Shown here one piece after another: positions 43,562 to 52,035 of a stretch of DNA of 64,000 nt. The notes under the pieces were generated by a model that worked only from the letters and a program-made list of their open reading frames with translations, was not told where the DNA came from and searched no databases. Made by a program: the position numbers and the translations under genes. This stretch comes from Mesorhizobium sp. (GTDB lineage: Bacteria; Pseudomonadota; Alphaproteobacteria; Rhizobiales; Rhizobiaceae): contig SAPZ01000010.1 in NCBI GenBank assembly GCA_004020875.1, positions 156,371 through 220,370 of the forward strand, read 5' to 3'. Positions within the stretch are counted from its first letter, which is position 1, and every line of letters starts with the position of its first letter.

Positions 43562-44317
43562 TCATTTTCTTTGCGCCTGCCGCCATGCGTGGTATTCGGC
43601 CTCGCCCTCGGGGCTCAACGGATAGTATTTCCGCAGGTCTCCTCCTTGCGCGAGCCGCAAGCGCGAAAACTCCTCCCACTCGATGTGCGCGCCGGCGAGT
43701 TCGACCAGTCTGGGGGCAAGGGCGACCGGCACGACGACCACGCCATCGTCGTCGGCGACAATGATGTCGCCGGGGATGACCAGCACGTTCGAGCAGGCGA
43801 TCGGAACGTTGACGGCGAAGGGAACGATGTTGGTCTGGGCATGGAAATTCGGCGTGACTCCTCGCACCCAGATGCCGATGTCGAGCGCAGCCGCCTGGGC
43901 GGAATCGCGAATACAGCCGTCGATAACGACGCCGGCGCCGCCACGCCCGGCGAAATAGGTCAGCATCATCTCGCCGAAGATGCCGCTGCCCAGATCGCCG
44001 CGGGCATCGACCACCACCATGTCGCCAGGCTGGGTGGGATAGAGCACGTGCCGGTGCAGTTGCCGCTCCGGCTCCTCATACTCCGTCTCGTTGTACAGAT
44101 CCTCGCGTTTGGGCATGCATTGGAGCGTGAGGGCCGGGCCTGCCGCCGTGCTGCCAGAACGCAATGGACGCGGGCCGCGAATCTGCGGATCGCGAATGCC
44201 CATCTTGTGGTAGAGCTCGCTGGCCAGTGTCGCCGAACCGATCGCCGCAAGCGCGTCGACAAGTTCTCGTGGCGGCCGGGAAATGTCCGATATCGCCGGT
44301 ATCTGGTCAGCTTGCAT
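43562..44317 (-). CDS. RraA-family protein (HMG/CHA aldolase-like), copy 1
   Basis: 251 residues, start at the ATG 44317 after GGAGG. RraA-fold aldolases of the 4-hydroxy-4-methyl-2-oxoglutarate (HMG) type use an Arg-Asp pair in a GCxRD loop. Here it reads IDGCIRD, with Arg137 and Asp138. Other blocks are VVVDARGD and VIPGDIIVADDDG. The RNase E inhibitor RraA is shorter and differs; the enzyme type fits better. It sits inside a CUT1 sugar ABC operon, suggesting retro-aldol cleavage of a 2-oxo acid derived from the imported sugar acid. A close paralogue is at 63025. Confidence 0.87.
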   Translation of the reverse strand: MQADQIPAISDISRPPRELVDALAAIGSATLASELYHKMGIRDPQIRGPRPLRSGSTAAGPALTLQCMPKREDLYNETEYEEPERQLHRHVLYPTQPGDMVVVDARGDLGSGIFGEMMLTYFAGRGGAGVVIDGCIRDSAQAAALDIGIWVRGVTPNFHAQTNIVPFAVNVPIACSNVLVIPGDIIVADDDGVVVVPVALAPRLVELAGAHIEWEEFSRLRLAQGGDLRKYYPLSPEGEAEYHAWRQAQRK

Positions 44318-44395
44318 TCCGTTCCTCCAATCTGCGCCGAGGCGCAAAACCTTATCGATCGTCATTTAGTTGCGTTCATCCGTCGTCGAAGCCGT

Positions 44396-45274
44396 TCAGC
44401 CGCGAACCGCGCCGGTGGTAAGACCTTTGACGAGCAGCCCCTGGGCGAACCAGACGAACACCAAAGTCGGGATGACCATGAGCACGCCGGCGGCGGACAT
44501 GGCGCCCCAGTCGATGCCGAACTGCGAGACGAAATTGGTGAGTCCGACGGGCAGCGTCTGCGCGGCCTTGCTTGAGGTCAGGGTCAAGGCGAGCAAGAGA
44601 TCGTTCCAGGTGAAGAGGAAGGTGATGACGGCGCTGGCGCCGATGCCCGGCGCAATCAGCGGCGCCACGATCTGGACCAGCGTGCGCACGGTGCCGGCGC
44701 CGTCCGACTGAGCGGCCTCCTCGATCTCTTTCGGCACGTCCTGAATGAAGCCGAGAAGCAGCCATATGGCGACGGGGAGCTTGGCTGCCGTATGGCTGAG
44801 GATCAGCGCCCAGACGGTGTCAAGCAGCCCCATGGCGGCAAACACGGCGAAGAGCGGAATCGCGAGCGCGATGACCGGGATCATGCGCATGATCAAAAGC
44901 AGCCCGAAGATCAGCATGGCGCCGGGCATCCTGAAGCGCGACAGCGCATATGCGCAGGGGATGGCCAGCAGATGGACGAGGATGACCGTCGCCACCGAGA
45001 CGATGACGGTGTTCCAGACGTAGCCCATCGTGTCGTACTGGGCGAAGACCGCGACATACTGCGTCAGCGTCGCGGTCTCGGGGATGATGTGCACTGGAAC
45101 CGAGAAGATGTCGGCCGAGCTGCGGATCGAGGTCAGGAACAGCCACACCAACGGAAAGACGGTGAGCGCGACGGTCAGAGCCAGCGCCATATACTGGCCA
45201 GCGATCGCCGCCGTGAGCCGGCGGCGCCGGCGCTTTGGCATGGAACGTGCGCCGACGATGACGGCTTCGGTCAT
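44396..45274 (-). CDS. CUT1 sugar ABC permease (MalG-like)
   Basis: 292-residue inner-membrane permease with six spans, starting at the ATG 45274 that overlaps the MalF-like stop by 4 bp. The EAA loop reads EIEEAAQSDGAGTVRTLVQIVAPLIAPG, typical of the MalG half. It works with the MalF-like permease and the ATPase at 42459. Confidence 0.92.
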   Translation of the reverse strand: MTEAVIVGARSMPKRRRRRLTAAIAGQYMALALTVALTVFPLVWLFLTSIRSSADIFSVPVHIIPETATLTQYVAVFAQYDTMGYVWNTVIVSVATVILVHLLAIPCAYALSRFRMPGAMLIFGLLLIMRMIPVIALAIPLFAVFAAMGLLDTVWALILSHTAAKLPVAIWLLLGFIQDVPKEIEEAAQSDGAGTVRTLVQIVAPLIAPGIGASAVITFLFTWNDLLLALTLTSSKAAQTLPVGLTNFVSQFGIDWGAMSAAGVLMVIPTLVFVWFAQGLLVKGLTTGAVRG

Positions 45275-46194
45275 ATCGCCCTCCGTTTCGCAAGAAGCCA
45301 CGGCACTCCGTAGAGGAGGCCGAGCACGAGCAGCGACATGCCCAGCGCGATGTAGGAGACCGCAGCCGCATGTCCAAAATCCACCGCCTGGAACGCCAGC
45401 AGATAGGAATAGACGGTCAGCAGGTTGGTGGCGCCGCCCGGTCCGCCCTGAGTCATCAGCCAGACGACGTCGAAGGTGCGGAACGTGTCGATGATGCGCA
45501 GCATCAGCGCGATCATGATGACCGGGCGCATCAGCGGCAGCACGATGTGCCAGAAGCACTGCCATGGCGTGGCGCCGTCCACGGTGGCTGCCTCGAGCGG
45601 TTCCTGCGGCAAGGATTGCAGGCCTGCAAGGAACAAAAGCACCATCAGCGGCGTGTTCTGCCAAACATCGGCGGCGATCACCGAGACGAGCGCCCAGGCC
45701 GGATGGGTGAGCCACGGGATGTCAGGCATGTTGAACATGCGCAGCAGCGCGTCGACCAGGCCGTATTGGGTGTTGAACAGCCAGCGGAAGTTCAGGCCGA
45801 CGACGGCGGGCGCGATCATCGGCGGGACCAAAAGCAAGGTGCGCGCAAGGCGCATGCCGCGCAATTTGCCGTTGACCAGAACAGCGATCGCCATGCCGGC
45901 CACCACTTCGATCGTGATGGAAACGACACTGAATATGGTCTGGTTTCGCAGCGCCTGGTTGAACTGGCGGCCGAAGAGCTCGTCGGTGTAGTTTCCCGTC
46001 CCGATGAATGGCGCCGAGCCGCTCAGGTCCCAGCGAAAGAAGCTCATGATGAAGGAGTATCCGAGCGGATAGACGAGGATGGCCAGCATGACGAGAAGCG
46101 CCGGGCTGGCCAGCAGGTAGCCTCTCTGCCAGGTGTAGGGCAGCGGCGAACGTCGCCGGCGCCCTGACGCCTGGTGCTGCGCGTCGGTCGACAT
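45271..46194 (-). CDS. CUT1 sugar ABC permease (MalF-like)
   Basis: 307-residue permease with six spans. The EAA loop is PLEAATVDGATPWQCFWHIVLPLMRP, the MalF type. I used the ATG at 46194, the first after the binding-protein stop (2-bp gap). An N-terminal Arg-rich cytoplasmic tail precedes the first helix. Confidence 0.92.
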   Translation of the reverse strand: MSTDAQHQASGRRRRSPLPYTWQRGYLLASPALLVMLAILVYPLGYSFIMSFFRWDLSGSAPFIGTGNYTDELFGRQFNQALRNQTIFSVVSITIEVVAGMAIAVLVNGKLRGMRLARTLLLVPPMIAPAVVGLNFRWLFNTQYGLVDALLRMFNMPDIPWLTHPAWALVSVIAADVWQNTPLMVLLFLAGLQSLPQEPLEAATVDGATPWQCFWHIVLPLMRPVIMIALMLRIIDTFRTFDVVWLMTQGGPGGATNLLTVYSYLLAFQAVDFGHAAAVSYIALGMSLLVLGLLYGVPWLLAKRRAI

Positions 46195-46196
46195 TC

Positions 46197-47477
46197 TCAG
46201 TCGTAAGCTCCAGCCCGACGCATGATCTCTTCCGCCTCCGTCGCCGCCTGATTGAGCGAGTCGGCGGGCGAAACCTGGTCGGACAGGGCTTGCTCGATGG
46301 CCGAGAACATCAAGGTGCAGACCTTCGAGAACCCGGCGAGCTTCGGCCATTCCTTGCCGTTGGCGATCGTCGTCTCCAGCTGCTGCAGCCATATGGCCTG
46401 CGGGCCCTTGGCCGCGGCGATCACTTCCTTGGCGACTGTCTGGCTGCTCGGGAAGTTCGTGAACTGATCGAACTGCAGCCGCTGGGCATCCGCGCCTACC
46501 GTGTATTTGATGAACTCGACGGCGGCGTCCTTGCGTCCGGATTGGCCATTCAGCGCCATGGCATGCGAGATGGCGCATGAGATGGGCGCCTTGTCCCGCA
46601 CATAGGGCGCTGTCGACCATTTGCCGACGACGCGCGAGGTTTCGGGATTGGACAGGGTAGCGAAGGCGCCCGGCCAATCGAAAGTGGCGTAAACGGTGCC
46701 GGACGAGAATTCGGTCGAGTTCTCGTTCCATTGATAGCCAACGGCGTCGGGCGGCACGATTTTGTGCTTCTGGATCAGGTCGCGATAGAAGGTGAGAGCC
46801 TTGATGCCGGCTTCGGAATTGAAGGCCGGCTTGTTGGCCTGGTCGACCCAGTCGCCGCCGGCCTGCCAGAGCAGGTCGCTGAAAGTGCGCTGGGCCGGAT
46901 CGCCCTGCCCCGGCACGACAAGGCCATAGTGACCGTTGCCGGTGAGTTTCAGGCCGACATCGACGAGTTCTTCCCAGGTTTCGGCCGGCTTCAGGCCTTT
47001 TTCCTGGTAGATATCGCTGCGGTAGTACTGAACGCGCGCATCCATGTTGCGCGGAATCGCCGCCAGATTTCCGGTCTTGGGATCGCGCAGGTATTTGACC
47101 GCGACCGGATAGAAATCTGCCAGCTCGGAGTCGCTGAAATAGCTGTTCAGCGGCGCGAAATGGTTGAAATAGGAATCGATCTGCGCCGTGTGGGTGCTGT
47201 AGACATCGTACTGGCTCGACCGTGCTGCGCTCAGCGTGACCACCTTCGCCGTCAGGGGCGTGAATTCCAGGAGGTCGTAACGAACCTTGATGCCGGTCTT
47301 GGCGGTGAAGTCCTGAACGATCTTCTCCCAATATTTGGGGTAGAGCGGGCCGCCCGTGATCAACAATGCGGTGATCTCTCTGGCGTCCGCCCTGGCAACC
47401 CACGGCGCGGCGAGCGAGCCGGCCGTCACTGCCGCGCTCGCGGCAAGGAATTTCCGTCTCGATAAGGTTCCGGACAT
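46197..47477 (-). CDS. CUT1 sugar-binding protein (extracellular family 1)
   Basis: 426-residue periplasmic binding protein. A twin-Arg export signal SRRKFLAASAAVTAGSLAAP (5-26) suggests Tat export. The ATG at 47477 follows AGGAGGAG; an adjacent GTG at 47480 is possible. The mature fold is the family-1 type (YWEKIVQDFTAKTGIKVRYDLLEF). First gene of the operon; the divergent GntR at 47816 is its likely regulator. Ligand unknown, probably a sugar acid or oligosaccharide. Confidence 0.92.
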   Translation of the reverse strand: MSGTLSRRKFLAASAAVTAGSLAAPWVARADAREITALLITGGPLYPKYWEKIVQDFTAKTGIKVRYDLLEFTPLTAKVVTLSAARSSQYDVYSTHTAQIDSYFNHFAPLNSYFSDSELADFYPVAVKYLRDPKTGNLAAIPRNMDARVQYYRSDIYQEKGLKPAETWEELVDVGLKLTGNGHYGLVVPGQGDPAQRTFSDLLWQAGGDWVDQANKPAFNSEAGIKALTFYRDLIQKHKIVPPDAVGYQWNENSTEFSSGTVYATFDWPGAFATLSNPETSRVVGKWSTAPYVRDKAPISCAISHAMALNGQSGRKDAAVEFIKYTVGADAQRLQFDQFTNFPSSQTVAKEVIAAAKGPQAIWLQQLETTIANGKEWPKLAGFSKVCTLMFSAIEQALSDQVSPADSLNQAATEAEEIMRRAGAYD

Positions 47478-47815
47478 CACAATCTCCTCCTGGTTTGATT
47501 GATCGGTCCGTCCAGGGACGGCCGACGACTTTCAGCCTCGGCAGTCCACCGGCGTGCTCCTCCCGCCGCGAGACTGCCTGGATAGGTTCCCGGACGGCGC
47601 TTGAGAGCCTCCGGGTGATGGGCACTTGCACTCCAACACGCATCGCTCGGTTGCGAAGGCGTATCGATCGTGACCTCGGACGGCGGCAACAGGGCATGGC
47701 GGCTGGACACCGCTCGATCCCTTCCCGCAGGCCGTGTTATAGGCTAGTGAGCGTTTTTATGAGATAAGTTGACTGCATATCTAGCTATCAGCCTATAAGC
47801 TTATCAGACAAGTGG
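47478..47815. other. divergent promoter region between CUT1 operon and GntR
   Basis: 338 bp without a gene. It contains a 9-bp inverted pair TTATAGGCT (47736-47744) / AGCCTATAA (47790-47798) and the operator-like site 47800-47812. The AT-rich stretch 47750-47790 is the likely promoter area. Confidence 0.5.
47800..47812. promoter_or_regulatory. candidate FCD-GntR operator, site A
   Basis: CTTATC-A-GACAAG: the arms are an inverted repeat with one mismatch (CTTATC versus CTTGTC). Related sites lie at 49657-49669 and 49808-49820. It ends three bases before the first ATG of the GntR gene, so it would repress translation or transcription of its own gene. Confidence 0.5.
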
Positions 47816-48520
47816 ATGTTAATGATGGATACCGTTGAGGTCAAGCTTCAAACTTTGCCGAAGCAGGTGGCTGGCGTGCTGGCGCGGCGTATCGCCAGCA
47901 GCGGTGTCGCGGGCGGCCAGGGACCGTCGGAGCAGCAGATCCTTCAGGAGTTCGGGGTCTCGCGCGCGGTCGCGCGAGAGGCGCTGAAGATCCTGGCTTC
48001 GCTCGATATGATCGAGATCGCGCAGGGCCGGCGCGTGGTGCTGCGTCCAGCCGAGGAGTGGGACTATCTCAGCCCATTGCTCATCGACTGGCTACCGAAC
48101 GAGCAGATGCGCGAGATCCTGGCCGAAGCGCATGCGACGCGGATCATCATCGAACCGGCCATCGCCGCCATCGCGGCCAAGCATATGACCAAGGAAAATC
48201 TCGCACGCCTTGGCACTTTGCTGGCGGCGATGTCGGCCAGCGAGACCAACCCTGACGCCTATCTGAAGCTCGACCTGGATTTCCACATGGAGATCTGCCG
48301 GGCAGCGCAGAACAGGATCCTCGACCGCTTCATGTATTCGTCCCGGTGGTGGCAGATGGCAAGCAGGCGCATCAGCAACCAGATGCCCCATGCGCTGCCC
48401 TCCGCAACGGAAATGCACAGGGCGATTTACGAGGCGCTCGTCGCGCGCGACGAAAAACGGGCGGAAGAAGCGATGCGCCGGCACCTCAAGAAAACCACCG
48501 CGGTCGGCCTGCCTCGCTGA
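47816..48520 (+). CDS. GntR family regulator, FCD subfamily
   Basis: 234 residues. In-frame ATGs occur at 47816, 47822 and 47825; the last has a GTGGA-like site at best spacing. The winged HTH is LPKQVAGVLARRI...GPSEQQILQEFGVSRAVAREALKILASLDMIEIAQGRRVVL. The FCD domain starts HATRIIIEPAIAAIAAKHM and includes LDLDFHMEICRAAQN with the metal-binding Asp/His. It is flanked by sugar-acid genes and probably controls the CUT1 operon, the aldo/keto reductase and the enolase-fold enzyme. Confidence 0.92.
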   Translation: MLMMDTVEVKLQTLPKQVAGVLARRIASSGVAGGQGPSEQQILQEFGVSRAVAREALKILASLDMIEIAQGRRVVLRPAEEWDYLSPLLIDWLPNEQMREILAEAHATRIIIEPAIAAIAAKHMTKENLARLGTLLAAMSASETNPDAYLKLDLDFHMEICRAAQNRILDRFMYSSRWWQMASRRISNQMPHALPSATEMHRAIYEALVARDEKRAEEAMRRHLKKTTAVGLPR

Positions 48521-48532
48521 AGGAGCGGCGCA

Positions 48533-48550
48533 GCCAGCATTTGCGCTGGC
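48533..48550. terminator. hairpin after GntR gene
   Basis: GCCAGC (48533-48538) pairs with GCTGGC (48545-48550) around a 6-base loop, just after the GntR stop and before the convergent reductase. No T-run. Confidence 0.3.
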
Positions 48551-48600
48551 CGGGCCGCAGCGTGCCGGGAGGACAGGGCTTTGAATTGAAAGGGGCCCCT

Positions 48601-49587
48601 CTAGGCCCTCTTCGCTTGTTGTTCCTGGCGCTGGCGTGCGCGGAAACCGAACATGTCGCCCTTGTCCTTGATTTCCGCCCAGATGGGCGCGGTGACCCTG
48701 TCGATGGCGGCGACGTCCGCGTCGGAAATCGTCCAGCCGGCGCTCTCGACATTTTCCTCCAGCTCCTTGACGGTGCGGGCGCCCACCAGCGGTGAACTGA
48801 CGCCTGGCCGGCTGGCGAGCCACTGTATCGCAAGCTGCGGAACCGTCTTGCCGTAGCGCGCCGCGATCGGCTTGAGCATGTCGACGGCGTTCACAGCCCG
48901 CTCATAGGTGCCTGGCTGGAACAGCACCGTCGTGCGCCGCTCATCGCCCTCGACGAACTTGGTGTCCGGCGACAGCGTTCCGGTGAGCAGTCCTTGGGCG
49001 AGACCACTGTATGGCATGACTCCAATATTGTGCTTGCGGCAATAGGGCAGCGTCCCGGCCTCGACCTCGCGCCACAGCATGTTGTAGGGCGGCTGCAGCA
49101 CGTCGATGACGCCGTGCTGACGGGCGCTGTCCATGTCGGCGATGCTGAAGTTCGAGACGCCGACTGCCTTGATCCGCCCCGACGCGCGCAGCCGTTCCAT
49201 CATCTCCATGGTCGGGCCGATCGGAAAATCAGAGTTCGGCCAGTGGACGAAATAGACGTCGACATGGTCGGTCTGCATGCGCCTCAACGAACCGTCGAGC
49301 GCCGCCTCGATCGCGGCGGGTTCGAGATGATTTGGGGCAACCTTTGTCGCGATGACGGCCTTGTCGCGGCGGCCTGCCAAAGCTTTCCCCACGACCTCCT
49401 CGGCATGGCCGTGTCCGTAGGCTTCGGCCGTGTCGATCAGCGTAACGCCGAGCTCTAGCGCACGCCTGATCACCCGGATCGACTCCTCGTCATCGGCGGC
49501 GCCCCAAAACGCGCCGGACATCCCCCAAGTCCCAAGGCCGATCTCCGATACATTGACCGGCGACGATCCGAGCTGTCGCTGTTGCAT
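48601..49587 (-). CDS. aldo/keto reductase
   Basis: 328-residue TIM-barrel oxidoreductase. The catalytic tetrad is visible: Asp and Tyr in DTAEAYGHG, Lys in IATKVAPN and His in YFVHWPN. The C-terminal SPLVGARTVKELEENVES is the NAD(P)-binding region. The ATG at 49587 follows GGGAGGAAC. It has a candidate GntR operator in its promoter (49657-49669). It may reduce an aldehyde or oxidise a sugar in this catabolic cluster. Confidence 0.93.
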   Translation of the reverse strand: MQQRQLGSSPVNVSEIGLGTWGMSGAFWGAADDEESIRVIRRALELGVTLIDTAEAYGHGHAEEVVGKALAGRRDKAVIATKVAPNHLEPAAIEAALDGSLRRMQTDHVDVYFVHWPNSDFPIGPTMEMMERLRASGRIKAVGVSNFSIADMDSARQHGVIDVLQPPYNMLWREVEAGTLPYCRKHNIGVMPYSGLAQGLLTGTLSPDTKFVEGDERRTTVLFQPGTYERAVNAVDMLKPIAARYGKTVPQLAIQWLASRPGVSSPLVGARTVKELEENVESAGWTISDADVAAIDRVTAPIWAEIKDKGDMFGFRARQRQEQQAKRA

Positions 49588-49656
49588 CCTGTTCCTCCCG
49601 AATGGCGGCACGCATGAGCCATGGCTTTGCGGTCACCTAATTTATACGCTTATATA

Positions 49657-49669
49657 CTCGTCTAACAAG
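49657..49669. promoter_or_regulatory. candidate FCD-GntR operator, site B
   Basis: CTCGTC-T-AACAAG lies in a longer dyad TACT...AGTA (49655-49671). It is in the reductase promoter and related to sites at 47800 and 49808. Confidence 0.4.
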
Positions 49670-49807
49670 TATGTAATTTGGGATTCGGAACGCTTGATCG
49701 ATGACTTCGAATTTCTCAAATAATTCAAAGATGGCGACACTTTATGGCCGGCCACATCGCAAAATTGCTCGACAGGGGGTTTACGTCTCATTGAGGCATC
49801 TTGTATG

Positions 49808-49820
49808 CTTATTGGACAAG
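49808..49820. promoter_or_regulatory. candidate FCD-GntR operator, site C
   Basis: CTTATT-G-GACAAG, 45 bp upstream of the enolase-fold gene at 49866. The right arm GACAAG is identical to that in site A. It suggests the same GntR acts here. Confidence 0.45.
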
Positions 49821-49865
49821 TTATCATGCTTGTAAGCGTGGCGCCATCAGGGGGAGAAGGATCCT

Positions 49866-51023
49866 ATGAAGATCGTGGACATCAAGACAGCGGTCGTCGC
49901 CTATCACGGCAAGGCGACCCTGATCCGGATCGATACGGACGCCGGCATCTCCGGCTATGGCGAAGCCAACCCCGACGCGGGCGCAGCCGCAATCGTCGGA
50001 CTGATCTCGGAGCTAAAGTCGGAGCTGATCGGCCAGGACCCGCGCAACGTCGAATATTGCTGGGATAAGATCCGCCGCGATCACGTCTTCTCCGGCGCGC
50101 AGGCCGGAATCTTTCTCATCGCCCTCACCGGGCTCGAAATGGCGCTGTGGGACGTGGCGGCGAAAGCTGCAGGCCAGCCGCTCTACCGTATGTTCGGCGG
50201 CAAGTTCCGCGACCGGATCAGGCTCTACGCGGATTGCGGCGACGGCGACGACCAATCCGGATCGCCGCAGGGATGCGCGGCCCGCGCGCGCCGCATGGTG
50301 GCGGAAGGTTTCACCGCACTTAAGTTCGACATCGACAATCTGCGCCACCCCGGGAAATTCGACGCGGTGAATCACACCATAAACGGCGCCGAGCTGCGTT
50401 CCATGATCGAGCGCGTCGCGGCAGTACGCGAAGCGGTCGGCCCCGATATCGATCTCTGCATCGACCTGCATGCGCGCTACGACGCGCTCAGCGCCAGCCG
50501 CATCGCGGCCGAAATGGAGCGTTTCAATCTTCTCTGGCTCGAAGAGCCGATCCCCGCGGAGAATGTCGAGGCCCTGAAGCAGATCCGCATGCGGACCAAG
50601 ACGCCAATCTGCGTCGGCGAAAACCTCTATCTGCGCTGGGGCTTCCGCGAGCTGTTCCAGAATTACGGCGCCGACGTCATCATGCCCGACGTGCCGAAAT
50701 GCGGTGGCCTTGCCGAGAGCCGCAAGATCGCCAATCTCGCCGAGATGTATTACGTTCCTTTCGCGCCGCATCTTGTGTCGACGCCGCTGGGCACGATGGC
50801 GACATGCCATGTCTGCGCCAGCGTGCCGAACTTCCTGGTGCTGGAATGGCACGCACTGGAAGAACGCGACGCCTGGGACAGCTATGTCCGCCTGCCGAAC
50901 GGCGCCAGGTCCATCGTCGAGGACGGCCATATCACGGTGTCCGACATGCCCGGCATCGGCGTCGAGCTCAACATGGATGGTGTCCACAAACACGCGGTGC
51001 CCGGCTTCGGCATGTTTGAATAG
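49866..51023 (+). CDS. enolase-superfamily dehydratase (mandelate racemase/GalD-like), copy 1
   Basis: 385-residue enolase-superfamily enzyme. Metal ligands are Asp200, Glu226 (LEEP) and Glu252 (GEN), with Lys153 in KFD. The DxH pattern Asp200/His202 plus His302 (APHL) is that of the D-galactonate/gluconate dehydratase subgroup, which dehydrates aldonates to 2-keto-3-deoxyaldonates. An optimal GGAGAAGGA site precedes the ATG. It is followed by an epimerase/dehydrogenase. Precise substrate not readable. Confidence 0.93.
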   Translation: MKIVDIKTAVVAYHGKATLIRIDTDAGISGYGEANPDAGAAAIVGLISELKSELIGQDPRNVEYCWDKIRRDHVFSGAQAGIFLIALTGLEMALWDVAAKAAGQPLYRMFGGKFRDRIRLYADCGDGDDQSGSPQGCAARARRMVAEGFTALKFDIDNLRHPGKFDAVNHTINGAELRSMIERVAAVREAVGPDIDLCIDLHARYDALSASRIAAEMERFNLLWLEEPIPAENVEALKQIRMRTKTPICVGENLYLRWGFRELFQNYGADVIMPDVPKCGGLAESRKIANLAEMYYVPFAPHLVSTPLGTMATCHVCASVPNFLVLEWHALEERDAWDSYVRLPNGARSIVEDGHITVSDMPGIGVELNMDGVHKHAVPGFGMFE

Positions 51024-51081
51024 CGAATGACCGGCCGGCGGGATTCGTTGCTCGATCAAACAAATTCGTTCGGAGGAAGCC

Positions 51082-51966
51082 ATGGGCAAGCGGATTGTCT
51101 TCACCGGCGGCAGCGGCAAGATCGGCCGCCACGTCATACCTTACCTGCTCAAGCGAGGGCATCAGGTCCTGAACCTCGACCTGACGCCGCTGGATGTGCC
51201 AGGGGTGGATACTGTCATCACCAACCTTGCGGATGCCGGCGAGGCCTACAATGCGCTGACGCTGCATTTCGGGTTCAGCGAGTATTTCGGCGGCAAGGGC
51301 CGCGCGCCGGTCGATGCCGTCGTCCATTTCGCGGCGCTCCCGCGGATATTCCTGCGGCCGGACAATGCCATGTTCGCCGCCAATGTGCAGTCGACCTACA
51401 ATGTGATCGAGGCCGCCACCAAGCTCGGCATCCGCAAGATCGTCACGGCCTCCAGCGAAACGGTCTACGGCGTCTGCTTTGCCGAAGGCGAACGCGATTT
51501 CACGTCGTTCCCGGTGGATGAGGAGTACGACGTCGATCCGACCGACAGCTACGGCCTTTCCAAATTGCTGGGCGAGAAGATCGCGCGCTCTTTCGCCTCT
51601 CGCACGGGAGCCGACATTTACGCGCTGCGGATAGGCGGCGTCGTGGAACCGAAGGACTATGCGCGCTTTCCGGATTTCCTGGCCGATCCGTCGAAGCGGC
51701 GGCGCGACGCCTGGACCTATATGGACGCGCGCGATCTTGGCCAGATTGTCGACCTGTGCGTCGAGAAGGACGGCTTGGGGTTCCAGATATTCAACGCCGT
51801 CAACGACAACATCGTGTCTGAATTGCCGACGACGGAGTTTCTCAGGAAGCACGCGCCCGACATACCGGTCACCCGCGCCATGGACGCATTCGAGGGACCG
51901 ATCTCAAATCGGAAGCTGCGCGACGTGCTCGGATTCCGGCAAGAGCACGACTGGCGGATAAAGTGA
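51082..51966 (+). CDS. NAD(P)-dependent epimerase/dehydratase (extended SDR)
   Basis: 294-residue extended SDR. It starts FTGGSGKIGRHVIPYLLKRGH with the GxxGxxG loop, and the catalytic motif is Tyr/Lys in SYGLSKLLGEK (YxxxK). GIRKIVTASSETVYG supplies the Ser/Thr. It resembles uronate dehydrogenase or UDP-sugar epimerases. It follows an enolase-fold gene on the same strand, so it may oxidise a hexuronate or act on a sugar acid of this cluster. Confidence 0.9.
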   Translation: MGKRIVFTGGSGKIGRHVIPYLLKRGHQVLNLDLTPLDVPGVDTVITNLADAGEAYNALTLHFGFSEYFGGKGRAPVDAVVHFAALPRIFLRPDNAMFAANVQSTYNVIEAATKLGIRKIVTASSETVYGVCFAEGERDFTSFPVDEEYDVDPTDSYGLSKLLGEKIARSFASRTGADIYALRIGGVVEPKDYARFPDFLADPSKRRRDAWTYMDARDLGQIVDLCVEKDGLGFQIFNAVNDNIVSELPTTEFLRKHAPDIPVTRAMDAFEGPISNRKLRDVLGFRQEHDWRIK

Positions 51967-52035
51967 GCTGATTGGCGACCTCACAGTCGCCATAGTGCCC
52001 GGCGCGCCCAAACACGGGTGGCTAGACTAGGAAGC

